64,000 nucleotides of DNA from Hymenobacter aerophilus DSM 13606 (lineage in GTDB: Bacteria; Bacteroidota; Bacteroidia; Cytophagales; Hymenobacteraceae), in assembly GCF_000382225.1 (NCBI RefSeq), contig NZ_KB907814.1, positions 1-64,000 of the forward strand, given 5' to 3'. The translations under genes were made by a program, and so were the position numbers. This document shows positions 48,012-57,138 of this stretch, piece by piece. Every line of letters begins with the position of its first letter. The first letter of the stretch is position 1. The notes below the pieces were generated by a model. It ran no database searches and had not been told where the DNA came from. It saw nothing but the letters and a program-made list of their open reading frames with translations.

Positions 48012-49375
48012 GCCACTTTTTGCCCTATCTGCTGGGCCGGCAGCTACGGGCCGTGTTCTGGCCTCCGGCGGGCGAAGGCCGGGCGGCCACGCTGTTGCTT
48101 GGGCTGCTGGCGGCGGTTTATGGGCTGGGATTTGGCTATTTGCTGCGGCACCACGACAACTTACCAACCGGCACCATGCCGATGCTGCTGGCGGGCATCA
48201 ATACCATGCTTTTCGTGACCGTCCTGCTGGCCGATTTTCTGCCCTCGTACCGGGCCGTGCAGCGGCCGTTGCCCGAGCCAATGCCGGTGTCGGCGCGCCT
48301 GAACGCGGCAACGGCTTCCGTGCTCGATATCGTATCGGTGCGGCGGGGGCTGCTGCTGCTGTTTCTGCTGCTGGCGCTGGTTGCGGCCCCGGCGTTTTGG
48401 CGGCCGCTGGGCCTGGGTTTGCTGGTGTGGCTGAGCGCGGCGGCCCTGAGTTTCAACCTGCGGTTACTACTGTCGATGCGGCGTTGGCGGCACCCGCTGT
48501 TCTGGTTGAATCTGTTGTGCCTGGGCGCGGCTGGGGCCTGGCTGGGCGGAGAATTCGCCTCCGCCACCGGCCTGCCAACCGGCGGGCTGGCTGCACTGGC
48601 CGTGGCCGGGCCGCTGCTGCTGTGGGTGGCGGCGCTGGCTTGGGTGGCGCCCTACTTCAGTGCCCGCTATATGCCCGACCAGGCCGATACGCCTGCTGCC
48701 GATGGCCGCTGGCTGGCCCGCCTTTCGCCCGAATGGAAAATGTATCTGCGCAAAACCCGGCCCGCGTTGCTGGTGGCTTTGGGATTCAAGGTAGCCATGA
48801 TGGGGTGGTGCGCCTATATGGCCCACAGCTACGGCGGCGGCTCTACCAAGAGTCTGCTATACCTGGTGCTGCTGCCCGTGCTTAGCTTCACTTACGTCAA
48901 CAACAACCTGCTGGGCTACCTCTGGACTGCCACGGCCGATGAGCTGGAGCGGCGGGGCCTTACAGGCAGGTTGCTGAGCCGGTATCTGCGGCTGACCGGA
49001 ACCGTGGTGCTGGCTGACTGCCTGCTTTCGGTACTACTAATGCTGGTGCTGTTTCCCCGGACTATGTGGCCGCAACTGGGGGTGCTGCCGCTGGCGGCCA
49101 GCGCCCTTATGGCCCTCGGCATTTGGGGAAGCTTCTGGAAGGCCAAACGCATTGTTAAGAAGCTTGATTTCAGCACCATGCGCAACAATTCTTCTAAGCT
49201 TGTCAGCATCTGCAGCGTTGCCGTAGCCGCCGCCCTGTACCTCATGCCCTGGTGGTGGGCGCGCATTGCCCTGGCGCTGGTAGTCACGCTCTCGGCCCTG
49301 ATACCCGTGCGCCGCATTCTGAGCAACCACGGCCCCACCCGCCGGCAGCTCTGGCGGCGCCTGACGCACGAGTAG
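47984..49375 (+). CDS. ABC transporter permease
   Basis: A 463-residue membrane protein with about 10-12 hydrophobic segments. The start at 47984 (MAHQSTGRLGHFLPYLLGRQ) is chosen since the membrane part begins there; the open frame extends far upstream only as an overlap with the ATPase gene. The overlap of 28 bp indicates coupled translation. The substrate is unknown. Its typical parts are LPSYRAVQRPLPEPMPVSAR and FWKAKRIVKKLDFSTMRNN. A strong terminator follows. Confidence 0.82.
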   Translation: MAHQSTGRLGHFLPYLLGRQLRAVFWPPAGEGRAATLLLGLLAAVYGLGFGYLLRHHDNLPTGTMPMLLAGINTMLFVTVLLADFLPSYRAVQRPLPEPMPVSARLNAATASVLDIVSVRRGLLLLFLLLALVAAPAFWRPLGLGLLVWLSAAALSFNLRLLLSMRRWRHPLFWLNLLCLGAAGAWLGGEFASATGLPTGGLAALAVAGPLLLWVAALAWVAPYFSARYMPDQADTPAADGRWLARLSPEWKMYLRKTRPALLVALGFKVAMMGWCAYMAHSYGGGSTKSLLYLVLLPVLSFTYVNNNLLGYLWTATADELERRGLTGRLLSRYLRLTGTVVLADCLLSVLLMLVLFPRTMWPQLGVLPLAASALMALGIWGSFWKAKRIVKKLDFSTMRNNSSKLVSICSVAVAAALYLMPWWWARIALALVVTLSALIPVRRILSNHGPTRRQLWRRLTHE

Positions 49376-49403
49376 GCAGGTTTTTGCTGACTGGCCAAAC
49401 AGC

Positions 49404-49443
49404 AAAAAGCCCCTGACGTCCGCTCGGATGTCAGGGGCTTTTT
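49404..49443. terminator. bidirectional intrinsic terminator
   Basis: AAAAAGCCCCTGAC pairs with GTCAGGGGCTTTTT around a 12-base loop, shared by the convergent permease and OmpA-family genes. Confidence 0.9.
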
Positions 49444-49479
49444 GCGCTTGGCCAGGCGCCGGCTTGCGCAGTTGCCGGA

Positions 49480-50531
49480 TTACTGTTTCACCAACTCCAC
49501 GCGGCGGTTCTGGGCGCGGCCGGCTTCGGTGGCGTTGTCGGCCAGCGGCTGGGTCTGGCCGAAGCCGGCGGCCTGCAGACGGTTGGGGCTGATGCGGGCG
49601 GCGGTGAGGGCCGCTACCACCGATTGGGCGCGGGCCTCGGACAGCTGCTGGTTATGAGCGGCCGGGCCCACATTGTCGGTGTGGCCCTGCACGGCCAGGC
49701 GCAGCGCGGGGTTGCGGCGCAGCAGCGTAACCACCTCAGCAACCGTCGGCCCCGACTCGGGCCGGATGGTGGCTTTATCCGTGTCGAAGTTCACGTAGAG
49801 CGCCACCCGGCCCTCGGCGTCTAGTTTTTTTTTAGCTCGTCGGCCGGAATCGTGGAGACCTGCTGGGGCATGGCGGCCCGCTCGGTAACGTTGATGTTCA
49901 TGTAGGTTTCGCCGGGGTGTAGCTGAATCCAGACTTCTTTGTCCTTCTGCCGGATGACGTAGGTATCTACTTGATCACCAGAGCTAATACCACCACCGTT
50001 TTTATTGTATGCGTCGCGACCTACTTTCTCTACCGCCTCGCTGGGCAGCTCGCCCGACGACACCTGCACGCCGCCCAGGTTTTTGATCAGGGTTTCGTAG
50101 TTGCGCTGCTGCATCAGCTCCGAAGTCTTCTTGGCTTCGTCAATCACCCGGTACTGGCGGCGCAGCACTTTGCCTTCCACCGGAATCAGCTGCTTGCCAT
50201 CGTACACGTAGCTGCGGTCGAACTCGTAGTAGGCGCTGTCGCTGGGGTTCGGGAATTTGTAGCCTTTCGGGCCGCTCACGTACGGAAACCGGCCCAGGTT
50301 GGCCGTAGAAACCGGCACTTTGCTCAAATCGAACGTGGCGGCGGCCGAGGCCGTACCTGTTTCGGCCGGGGTGGTTTCGGCAACTGTTTCGGTAGCGGCC
50401 GGCACTTCGGTGGTCGTTTCGGCGGCCACGTCGATGGGCTCTTCGGTGGCGGACTGGTCTTTGCTGCCGCAGCCGCTGAGCAGCGGGGCCAGCAGCGCGG
50501 CGGAAAGCAGGTAGCGGAAAGTATGCTTCAT
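49480..50531 (-). pseudogene. OmpA-family lipoprotein gene split by a frameshift at a run of nine A
   Basis: Two parts read as one protein. 49821-50531 encodes 236 residues: lipoprotein signal MKHTFRYLLSAALLAPLLSGC (Cys21), an acidic Thr-rich linker and a beta-rich domain with YETLIKNLGGVQVSSGELPS. It stops right after ELKKN. 49480-49820 in the -1 frame continues KLDAEGRVALYVNFDTDKAT into a complete OmpA peptidoglycan-binding domain (GHTDNVGPAAHNQQLSEARA, AAGFGQTQPLADN, NRRVELVKQ). The join is A9 followed by CTAG (T run 49825-49833). One extra A, or a -1 ribosomal slip on AAAAAAC, restores the frame. It may be a true mutation, an assembly error, or programmed slippage. Confidence 0.8.
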
Positions 50532-50707
50532 AAACAAGGGAAGAAGAGTTGGAGCTTCAAAGAAAAGCATATTTGAATTAACCTATATGCAAGTGGCTGA
50601 AGGGTTGCGGAAACCGTGGGAAAACGCCGTTTTTTGCCCGACCTTTGCCCGCCCTTTGGGCACTGCTTTCTCTGACGTCTCACTCCTTTACTTTTCTTAC
50701 CCCGCCG

Positions 50708-51544
50708 ATGGATTACGTTGAACTGCGCGTGCAAGCGCCCCGCGAGCTGGCCGACATTCTGGTAGCCGAGCTGGCCGAAGTGGGCTACAACACCTTCGAA
50801 GACAACGACGAAGGCTTCTGCGCCTACATCGACGAAGACCAGTTTTCGCCCGACGACGTGGCCGAAATCATGGCCCGCTACCAGGGTATGGGCGAAGTGG
50901 AGTACGACCACCGCATCATCACGCGCCAGAACTGGAACGCCGAGTGGGAGAAGAACTTCGAGCCCTTGGTTATTGCCGAGCGCGTGTCGGTGCGGGCGCC
51001 CTTCCACGCGGCCCGGCCCGATCTGGCGCACGACATCGTGATTATGCCGCGCATGTCGTTCGGCACCGGCCACCACGACACCACGGCCCTCATGCTCACC
51101 AACCAGCTGGCCGTAAACCACCAGGGCCAGCGCGTGCTCGATATGGGCTGCGGCACCGGCATTCTGGCCGTGATGGCCGCTCAGCTCGGGGCCGCCGCGG
51201 TGCTGGCCGTGGATGTGGAGCCCTGGACGGCCGAAAACGCCGCCGACAACGCCCGCGAAAACAACGTGGAAGGCACCGTGGAAGCCCGCCTCGGCGACAT
51301 TACCGCCCTCGAAGGCGAGGAACCGTTCGACATCATCCTGGCCAACATCAACCGCAACGTGCTGCTCGACGACATGCCGGCCTACGCCCGCTACCTCAAG
51401 CCCGGCGGCCCCATCCTGTTTTCGGGTTTCTACGAGGAAGACCTGGCCCAGATTCGGGCCGCCGCCGAGCAGGCCGGTTTCGTGTATGAAAGCCACCTGG
51501 TGCAGAACCACTGGGTGTCGGCCATTTTCCGGCAGCCGGCCTAG
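50708..51544 (+). CDS. prmA: ribosomal protein L11 methyltransferase
   Basis: A 278-residue class I methyltransferase. The start at 50708 (MDYVELRVQAPRELADILVA) is the family opening. The SAM-binding motif VLDMGCGTGILAVMAAQLGA, motif II FGTGHHDTTALML and DIILANINRNVLLDDMP (NPPY-like N-I-N) match PrmA. It trimethylates lysines of L11. It has its own probable promoter (GACCTTTG at 50640) and a strong terminator. Confidence 0.94.
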   Translation: MDYVELRVQAPRELADILVAELAEVGYNTFEDNDEGFCAYIDEDQFSPDDVAEIMARYQGMGEVEYDHRIITRQNWNAEWEKNFEPLVIAERVSVRAPFHAARPDLAHDIVIMPRMSFGTGHHDTTALMLTNQLAVNHQGQRVLDMGCGTGILAVMAAQLGAAAVLAVDVEPWTAENAADNARENNVEGTVEARLGDITALEGEEPFDIILANINRNVLLDDMPAYARYLKPGGPILFSGFYEEDLAQIRAAAEQAGFVYESHLVQNHWVSAIFRQPA

Positions 51545-51556
51545 CCCGCCCGGCCT

Positions 51557-51590
51557 GCGGCCCCAACCAGCTGGTTGGGGCCGCTTTTTT
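51557..51590 (+). terminator. intrinsic terminator after prmA
   Basis: GCGGCCCCAACCAG/CTGGTTGGGGCCGC, a perfect 28-bp palindrome, followed by T6. Confidence 0.9.
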
Positions 51591-51841
51591 GTTGGGGGAA
51601 GCCAGCAACTATCAGAATATAAGTAAAGTTGGGAAGAGTAGGAATGTAGCCGGAGCGCCCGCCAAAGCCCGCGGAAAGTGCCGGCTTTTACCGAAATTGT
51701 AGGCGGTTAGCTGACTTTGTGCGCGAAAAGCCCATCGGGGCAGGTGCGCCGCGTTGGCCGGCCAGAGTGCAATTTCGGGGTGCCGCCCCGGCTGCCGGGT
51801 GGCCCGGCCTACTACTAGTTGATTTGACGAAGACGCGACTC

Positions 51842-54800
51842 ATGATGAAGCAACGTGCTTTTACCTGGCTCTGGACCGTGTTATTAGGCGTGGGCCTGAC
51901 GACGGCTCCGGCGCTGGCGCAGCAGAAGCCGGCTCCGGCCGCTAAACCCGGCGTGCCGGCCGCTGTTCCGGCGCCGGCGCCCAAGTTCGCGGGCAAGTTC
52001 AGCTCGGAGCCCGAGCAGTTTATGGTAGATGTGCAGGCGCTCATGGCTACCACCAAAAACGCCGCGGCCATTGCGGCCGGCACGCGCCTGCAGCAGGTGT
52101 GGGCCAGCAACCGCCTCACGGCCACCCAGCAGCGCTACATTGTGTCGCTGAGCCAGTACATGCTGGCGCGCAAGCTGCGGGCGCGGCCCCACTTCGAGGA
52201 CTTTTTCACGGCCGTTGCGGCCGGCGCACTGGTGCAGAACCTGAGCGACGACCAGATGACCCAGCTGCTGAATACGGTGGGCAAAGCGCTGGAAAAAGAG
52301 TCGCCCGCCGACGCCGAGAAGTTCCTGGGCACGGCCGCCCGCTTCCTCGACACCAAGTTTCTGCACCGCTCGCGCTACAGCACGCTGCGCGTCGTGGGCG
52401 GGCAGTTCCGCTTCGCCTATAACGCCACCGACCTGCCCTCGTTTGCGCCGCCGGCCGCGCCGGCGCCCGCCGCCCCGGCAGCTGGTAAAACCGCCAAGAA
52501 AAGCAACGGCTGGGGCGATGATGACCCCTGGGCCACCGACGACGCGCCCGCCAAGAAAGGCGCCAAACCCGCCGATTCGGGCTGGGGCGACGCCGGCGCG
52601 GCCTACGCCACCGGCGGCTACGCCATGCCGCCCACCCGCGGCGCGGTCATCCTCATCGAAAACGCCGATTTGCTGCTGACCACGGCTTCCGACTCGGTGT
52701 ACATTGCCAAAACCAGCGGCGCCGTGGTGCCGGCCCAGAGCCGCTTTGTGGGCTACGGCGGCACGTTTGCCTGGGAAGTGAACGGCAACCCCGTGTCGGC
52801 CGCGCTGGGTAGCTTCGATTTCGACATTACCAAGGCCGAGTTCATGGCCAACCCCGTTACGCTCACGTATCCGGCGGTGCTCGAAAACCCGGTGCAGGGC
52901 TGGCTGGCCTTCAAGAGCGTGCTGCGCAAGGCCGGCGACAAGAAGGACACCGGCTACCCGCGCTTCATCTCGACCACCAACGACGCCCGCGTAAAAAACA
53001 TCGGCGACAACATCCGCTACTTCGGCGGCTTCTCGCTGGCGGGCACCCAGGCCCTGTCGTCGTCGCTCGATGGCTCGCTTTCGCGCATCATCGTTGATGT
53101 AGCCGGCGTGCCCAAGTTCCGGGCCTCGTCGCGCTCCTACCAGTTGGGCGACTCGCTGATTACGGCCCAGCACGCGGCCATCACCATCTTCCAGGGCAAG
53201 AGCGACTCGGTGACCCACCCGGGAGTGAAGCTCAAGTACAACAAGGCCACCCAGCTGCTGCAGCTTACCCGCGAGCAGGGCCTCTACAAGAACACGGCCT
53301 ACTACGACTCCTACCACCAGATGGAGATTACGACCGAGCTGCTGAGCTGGCCGGTGCGCACGCCCTTCATCGATTTCTCTATCCTGACGGCCAAAAACCA
53401 GGTGGCCGCCGGCTTCGAGTCGAAGGAGTTCTACACCAACACCCGCTACCAGCAGATCAAAACCATCAACAAGCTGCACCCGCTGCAGATGATGGTGGGC
53501 TACAGCCTCGAAAACGGCAACAAGCGCCTGTTTACGGTGCAGGATGTGGCCACCTTCCGCAAGCTGAAGGTGGAAAACGTGCGCGCCGTGGCCGCCGGCC
53601 TGGCCCGCGACGGCTACGTGGGCTGGTACCCGCAAACCGACCAGGTGGTGCTGCTGCCCAAGGCCCTGCACTACGTGAACTCGTCGCGCGGCAAGAAGGA
53701 CTACGACCACCTCTCGCTGAAAAGCCTTTCGCCCTCGGGCAAAAACGCCACCCTCGACCTGAATTCCAACGATTTGATTGTGCGCGGCGTCGACCGGTTC
53801 AACTTCTCCGACGACTCGGTGACCGTGTTCGTGAAGCCCGATTCGAGCATCGTGCGGATTCAGAAAAACCGGGGTGTGCAGTTCGATGGCACGGTGGTGG
53901 CCTCGGCCTTTATCTTCAAGGGCAAGGAGTTCAAGTTCGATTACGACGGCTTCTACATCGATCTGGTGAAGATTGACTCCATCATCGTGAAGGGCAAGGG
54001 CTCGAAGGGCACGGCCATGAAGGCCCGCAAGGAGCTCGACTGGGCCCTGACCAACAAGAGCCGCACCTCGGCCGGCCGCCTCTACATCAACGCGCCCAAC
54101 AACAAATCGGGCCGCAAGAAGCTGGGGGCCTACCCCTCGTTCGACGCCAGCACCGGCGCCTACGTGTTCTTCAACAAGCCCGAAGTGCTCGGCGGCGCCT
54201 ACGACACGACGGTGTATTTCGACATTCCGCCCTTCAAGCTCGACTCGCTTAATAACAAGAACCGGGCGGCCGTGGGCTTCAAGGGCACGTTCGTGTCGGG
54301 CGGCATCATGCCCGATTTCAAAACCAAGCTCAGTATGCAGGACGACGGCTCGCTGGGCTTCGTGTACGACGTGCCCAAGGCCGGTTTCCCGCTCTACGGC
54401 AACAAGGGCACGCTTTATAATAAGGTGAGCATGAGCAACCGCGGCCTGCAGGGCATCGGCAACATCAAGTACCTGACCGGCTCGTTCAACAGCGACCAGT
54501 TCATTTTTTATAAAGACTCGGTGGTGACGGTGGGCAAAACGGCCGCCATCCTGCCGGGCCCGCTGGGCGGCACCGAATTCGCGAAGGTGGATTTCCTGCC
54601 CGGCTACCAGATGAAGTGGGTGGTGCGCCAGGATTCGATGTACCTGACCACCCAGCGCAAGGGCGAAGCTTTCCGCATCTACGACGTAGCCTACGGCTTT
54701 AAGGGCACGCTCACGTACTCGCCGGGCGGCCTGCGCGGCGACGGCGTGATGGACGGCCCGCAGTCGTTTGTGCGCTCCACGGCCTTCCAGTTCAAGCCCA

Positions 54801-57019
54801 CCCAGTACAGCGGCCAGCGGGCCACGTTCAACATCAAATCGGCCGAGGTGAACAAGCCGGCCCTGACGGCCAACAACGTGAACTTCACCTACGACCTGAA
54901 GGCCGGCAACACCGAGTTTGCCCGCGAATCGTCGGACAACAAATCCAGCATCGACCTGCCCTACTCCGACTACCGCACGACGCTCTCGGGCGGCAAGTGG
55001 GATTTCAAGAAGAAGTTTGTGCAGCTGCGCGTGGCCCCCGGCGCCGACTCGTCGCGCTCCTACTTCTACAGCACCCTGCCCGAGCAGCAGGGCCTGCGGT
55101 TCCAGGCCTCCACGGGCCAGTACGACCTGAGCCGCTACCAGCTGGTAGCCAACGGCGTACCCCACATTGCGGCGGCCGATGCCTGGATTCTGCCCGACTC
55201 GAACCGCGTGTACGTGCTGCCCAACGCCCGCATGCGCGAGTTCAAAAACGCGGGCATCGTGATGGACACGCTGCAGAAGTACCACCAGCTGTACCAGGGC
55301 GAAATCCGGGTGACCTCGCGCACGGCCTTCAGCGGCAACGCCCTCTACAACTACAAAACGTCGGCCGACTCGTTCGCCATCAAGTTTGCCAACTTCCGGG
55401 TTGACTCCACGGCCACGGCCGTGGCGATGAACACCGGCGGCAAAAAGGGCGTGACCAGCCTGCTCAAGCGCGGCCCCGATGCCAGCGGCGACGCCCCGGC
55501 CTCGCCGCCCACGCTGGCCGTGGCCACCATTGCCGCGGCCGACAAGTTCAACCTGGCCCCGCGCATCGGTTTTAGGGGCGGGGTGCTGATGAACTCGCAG
55601 AAGAAGGGTTTCTCGTTTGATGGCCAGGCCAAGCTCAACTTTGCCAAAGCGGCCTCATCGTCCGACTGGTTTGCCGTGCAGGACACCATCGACCCCAAGC
55701 GCATCCGCATTAAGCTGAACGGGCCCAAGGACGAAAGCGGCACGCCCATGCTTTCGGGCCTGTTTGTGTCGGAGAGTACGGGCAAGGTGTACCCGCTGTT
55801 TGTGGCCACCAAGCCCGGCGTGACGGACATGAACCTGTTTACGGTTGACGGTACGCTCAGCTACGACCAGCGCCGCCGCCAGTACGCCATCAGCCGCCAC
55901 AACTTCACCGACCCCGACATTTACGAGGGCTCGGTGCTGACGCTGCAGGACTCGACCGGCGCGCTCAACTTCCGCGGCAAGCTCAACCTCATCACTTCCA
56001 ATAAAGACTACACCCTGACCGCCGCCGGCCTGGGCTACGCCAAGCCCGACAGCGCCATTTATGATATCGACACCTTTATGGCCTTCGATATTGTGCTGCC
56101 CGAAAAGGCGGTGGAGGCCATGGGCCAGGATTTGGCCACCGGCGCCCGCGGCAACCCCGAGGCCCTCAATACCAGCCTAAGCCAGCTGTACAAGGTGGGT
56201 GAAATTGGGGGCAACGCCGCGGCCCGCGACTACGCCACGCGCAAGAGCGGGGCGCTGTCGTTGCAGAAGCTGTCGGCCAAATTCCTGCACACGCTGGTGC
56301 TCAACCAGGTGAACATGCGCTGGGATGAGAAGCGCCGGGCCTGGTACTCGGTGGGCAAAATCGGCCTGGTGAGCGTGGGCAAGAAGGACATCAACGCGAT
56401 GGTGGACGGCTACATCGAAATCAAGAAGGAAAGCACCGGCGACGCCGTGGACATTTACCTGGAGGCCGAGCCGCGCACCTGGTACTACCTCAAGTACAGC
56501 AACAACGTGCTGCTGGCCAAGGCCCAGCACGGCTCGTTCGATGAAATCATCGGCCTCAAGGCCAAGGGCGACTACAACACGGCCACCCAGTACGGTTTCT
56601 ACCTCGGCGACGAGCAGGAAGTGCAGCTCTTCCTCAACCACTTCCGCAAGGACTACCTCAACGAAACCACCAAGCGCAAAATCGACCTGACCCAGCCCGA
56701 GCCCACCGGCAACTTCGACTTTATGGAGGACACGGGCAAGAAGAAAAAGCGCAAGAAAAACGACCCCGTGGATGACGTGATGCAGGACACGCCGCCGGCC
56801 GAAGAAACCGGCCGCAAGGGCCGCAAGAAGAAGAAAGAGCCCGTCGATGAACCGGTGCCAGCACCTGTAGCAGCCCCGGCCGCCGACCCGGGCAAGAAAA
56901 AGAATAAGGACAAAGAAGCGGTTGAAGCCACGCCGCCCGCCGACGAGCCCCCGGTGGAGGACTCCAAAAAAGAGAAGAAGCGCAAGAAGAAAGCCGGCGA
57001 CGACCCCTTCACCGACTAA
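51842..57019 (+). CDS. giant secreted protein, unknown function
   Basis: A 1,725-residue protein with a signal peptide (about 1-27, ending ALAQ), which sets the start at 51842. An N-terminal helical part (about 50-190) is followed by a Trp/Gly/Asp low-complexity linker (SNGWGDDDPWATDDAPAKKG and SGWGDAG near 220-255), then about 1,350 residues rich in short beta-strands with repeated GTF, FDY and KGKEF-type turns. The end (from about 1625) is a highly charged Lys/Glu/Pro tail (TGKKKKRKKNDPVDD and related repeats). I recognise no domain. It probably sits at the outer membrane or cell surface; a beta-barrel or beta-helix is possible. A single gene ended by the terminator at 57040. Confidence 0.72.
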   Translation: MMKQRAFTWLWTVLLGVGLTTAPALAQQKPAPAAKPGVPAAVPAPAPKFAGKFSSEPEQFMVDVQALMATTKNAAAIAAGTRLQQVWASNRLTATQQRYIVSLSQYMLARKLRARPHFEDFFTAVAAGALVQNLSDDQMTQLLNTVGKALEKESPADAEKFLGTAARFLDTKFLHRSRYSTLRVVGGQFRFAYNATDLPSFAPPAAPAPAAPAAGKTAKKSNGWGDDDPWATDDAPAKKGAKPADSGWGDAGAAYATGGYAMPPTRGAVILIENADLLLTTASDSVYIAKTSGAVVPAQSRFVGYGGTFAWEVNGNPVSAALGSFDFDITKAEFMANPVTLTYPAVLENPVQGWLAFKSVLRKAGDKKDTGYPRFISTTNDARVKNIGDNIRYFGGFSLAGTQALSSSLDGSLSRIIVDVAGVPKFRASSRSYQLGDSLITAQHAAITIFQGKSDSVTHPGVKLKYNKATQLLQLTREQGLYKNTAYYDSYHQMEITTELLSWPVRTPFIDFSILTAKNQVAAGFESKEFYTNTRYQQIKTINKLHPLQMMVGYSLENGNKRLFTVQDVATFRKLKVENVRAVAAGLARDGYVGWYPQTDQVVLLPKALHYVNSSRGKKDYDHLSLKSLSPSGKNATLDLNSNDLIVRGVDRFNFSDDSVTVFVKPDSSIVRIQKNRGVQFDGTVVASAFIFKGKEFKFDYDGFYIDLVKIDSIIVKGKGSKGTAMKARKELDWALTNKSRTSAGRLYINAPNNKSGRKKLGAYPSFDASTGAYVFFNKPEVLGGAYDTTVYFDIPPFKLDSLNNKNRAAVGFKGTFVSGGIMPDFKTKLSMQDDGSLGFVYDVPKAGFPLYGNKGTLYNKVSMSNRGLQGIGNIKYLTGSFNSDQFIFYKDSVVTVGKTAAILPGPLGGTEFAKVDFLPGYQMKWVVRQDSMYLTTQRKGEAFRIYDVAYGFKGTLTYSPGGLRGDGVMDGPQSFVRSTAFQFKPTQYSGQRATFNIKSAEVNKPALTANNVNFTYDLKAGNTEFARESSDNKSSIDLPYSDYRTTLSGGKWDFKKKFVQLRVAPGADSSRSYFYSTLPEQQGLRFQASTGQYDLSRYQLVANGVPHIAAADAWILPDSNRVYVLPNARMREFKNAGIVMDTLQKYHQLYQGEIRVTSRTAFSGNALYNYKTSADSFAIKFANFRVDSTATAVAMNTGGKKGVTSLLKRGPDASGDAPASPPTLAVATIAAADKFNLAPRIGFRGGVLMNSQKKGFSFDGQAKLNFAKAASSSDWFAVQDTIDPKRIRIKLNGPKDESGTPMLSGLFVSESTGKVYPLFVATKPGVTDMNLFTVDGTLSYDQRRRQYAISRHNFTDPDIYEGSVLTLQDSTGALNFRGKLNLITSNKDYTLTAAGLGYAKPDSAIYDIDTFMAFDIVLPEKAVEAMGQDLATGARGNPEALNTSLSQLYKVGEIGGNAAARDYATRKSGALSLQKLSAKFLHTLVLNQVNMRWDEKRRAWYSVGKIGLVSVGKKDINAMVDGYIEIKKESTGDAVDIYLEAEPRTWYYLKYSNNVLLAKAQHGSFDEIIGLKAKGDYNTATQYGFYLGDEQEVQLFLNHFRKDYLNETTKRKIDLTQPEPTGNFDFMEDTGKKKKRKKNDPVDDVMQDTPPAEETGRKGRKKKKEPVDEPVPAPVAAPAADPGKKKNKDKEAVEATPPADEPPVEDSKKEKKRKKKAGDDPFTD

Positions 57020-57039
57020 CTGCACCGCAAGCGCAGCAA

Positions 57040-57069
57040 GACCCGCCGGCCCAGCCGGCGGGTCTTTTT
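57040..57069 (+). terminator. intrinsic terminator after the giant protein gene
   Basis: GACCCGCCGGC pairs with GCCGGCGGGTC around three bases, then T5. Confidence 0.88.
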
Positions 57070-57138
57070 GTTGGGGCCGCGCGCCCGGCCGGCTGGCCCG
57101 CCGCGGCGGAATAGCACAGTTCTTGTTTTCGGCTTGCC

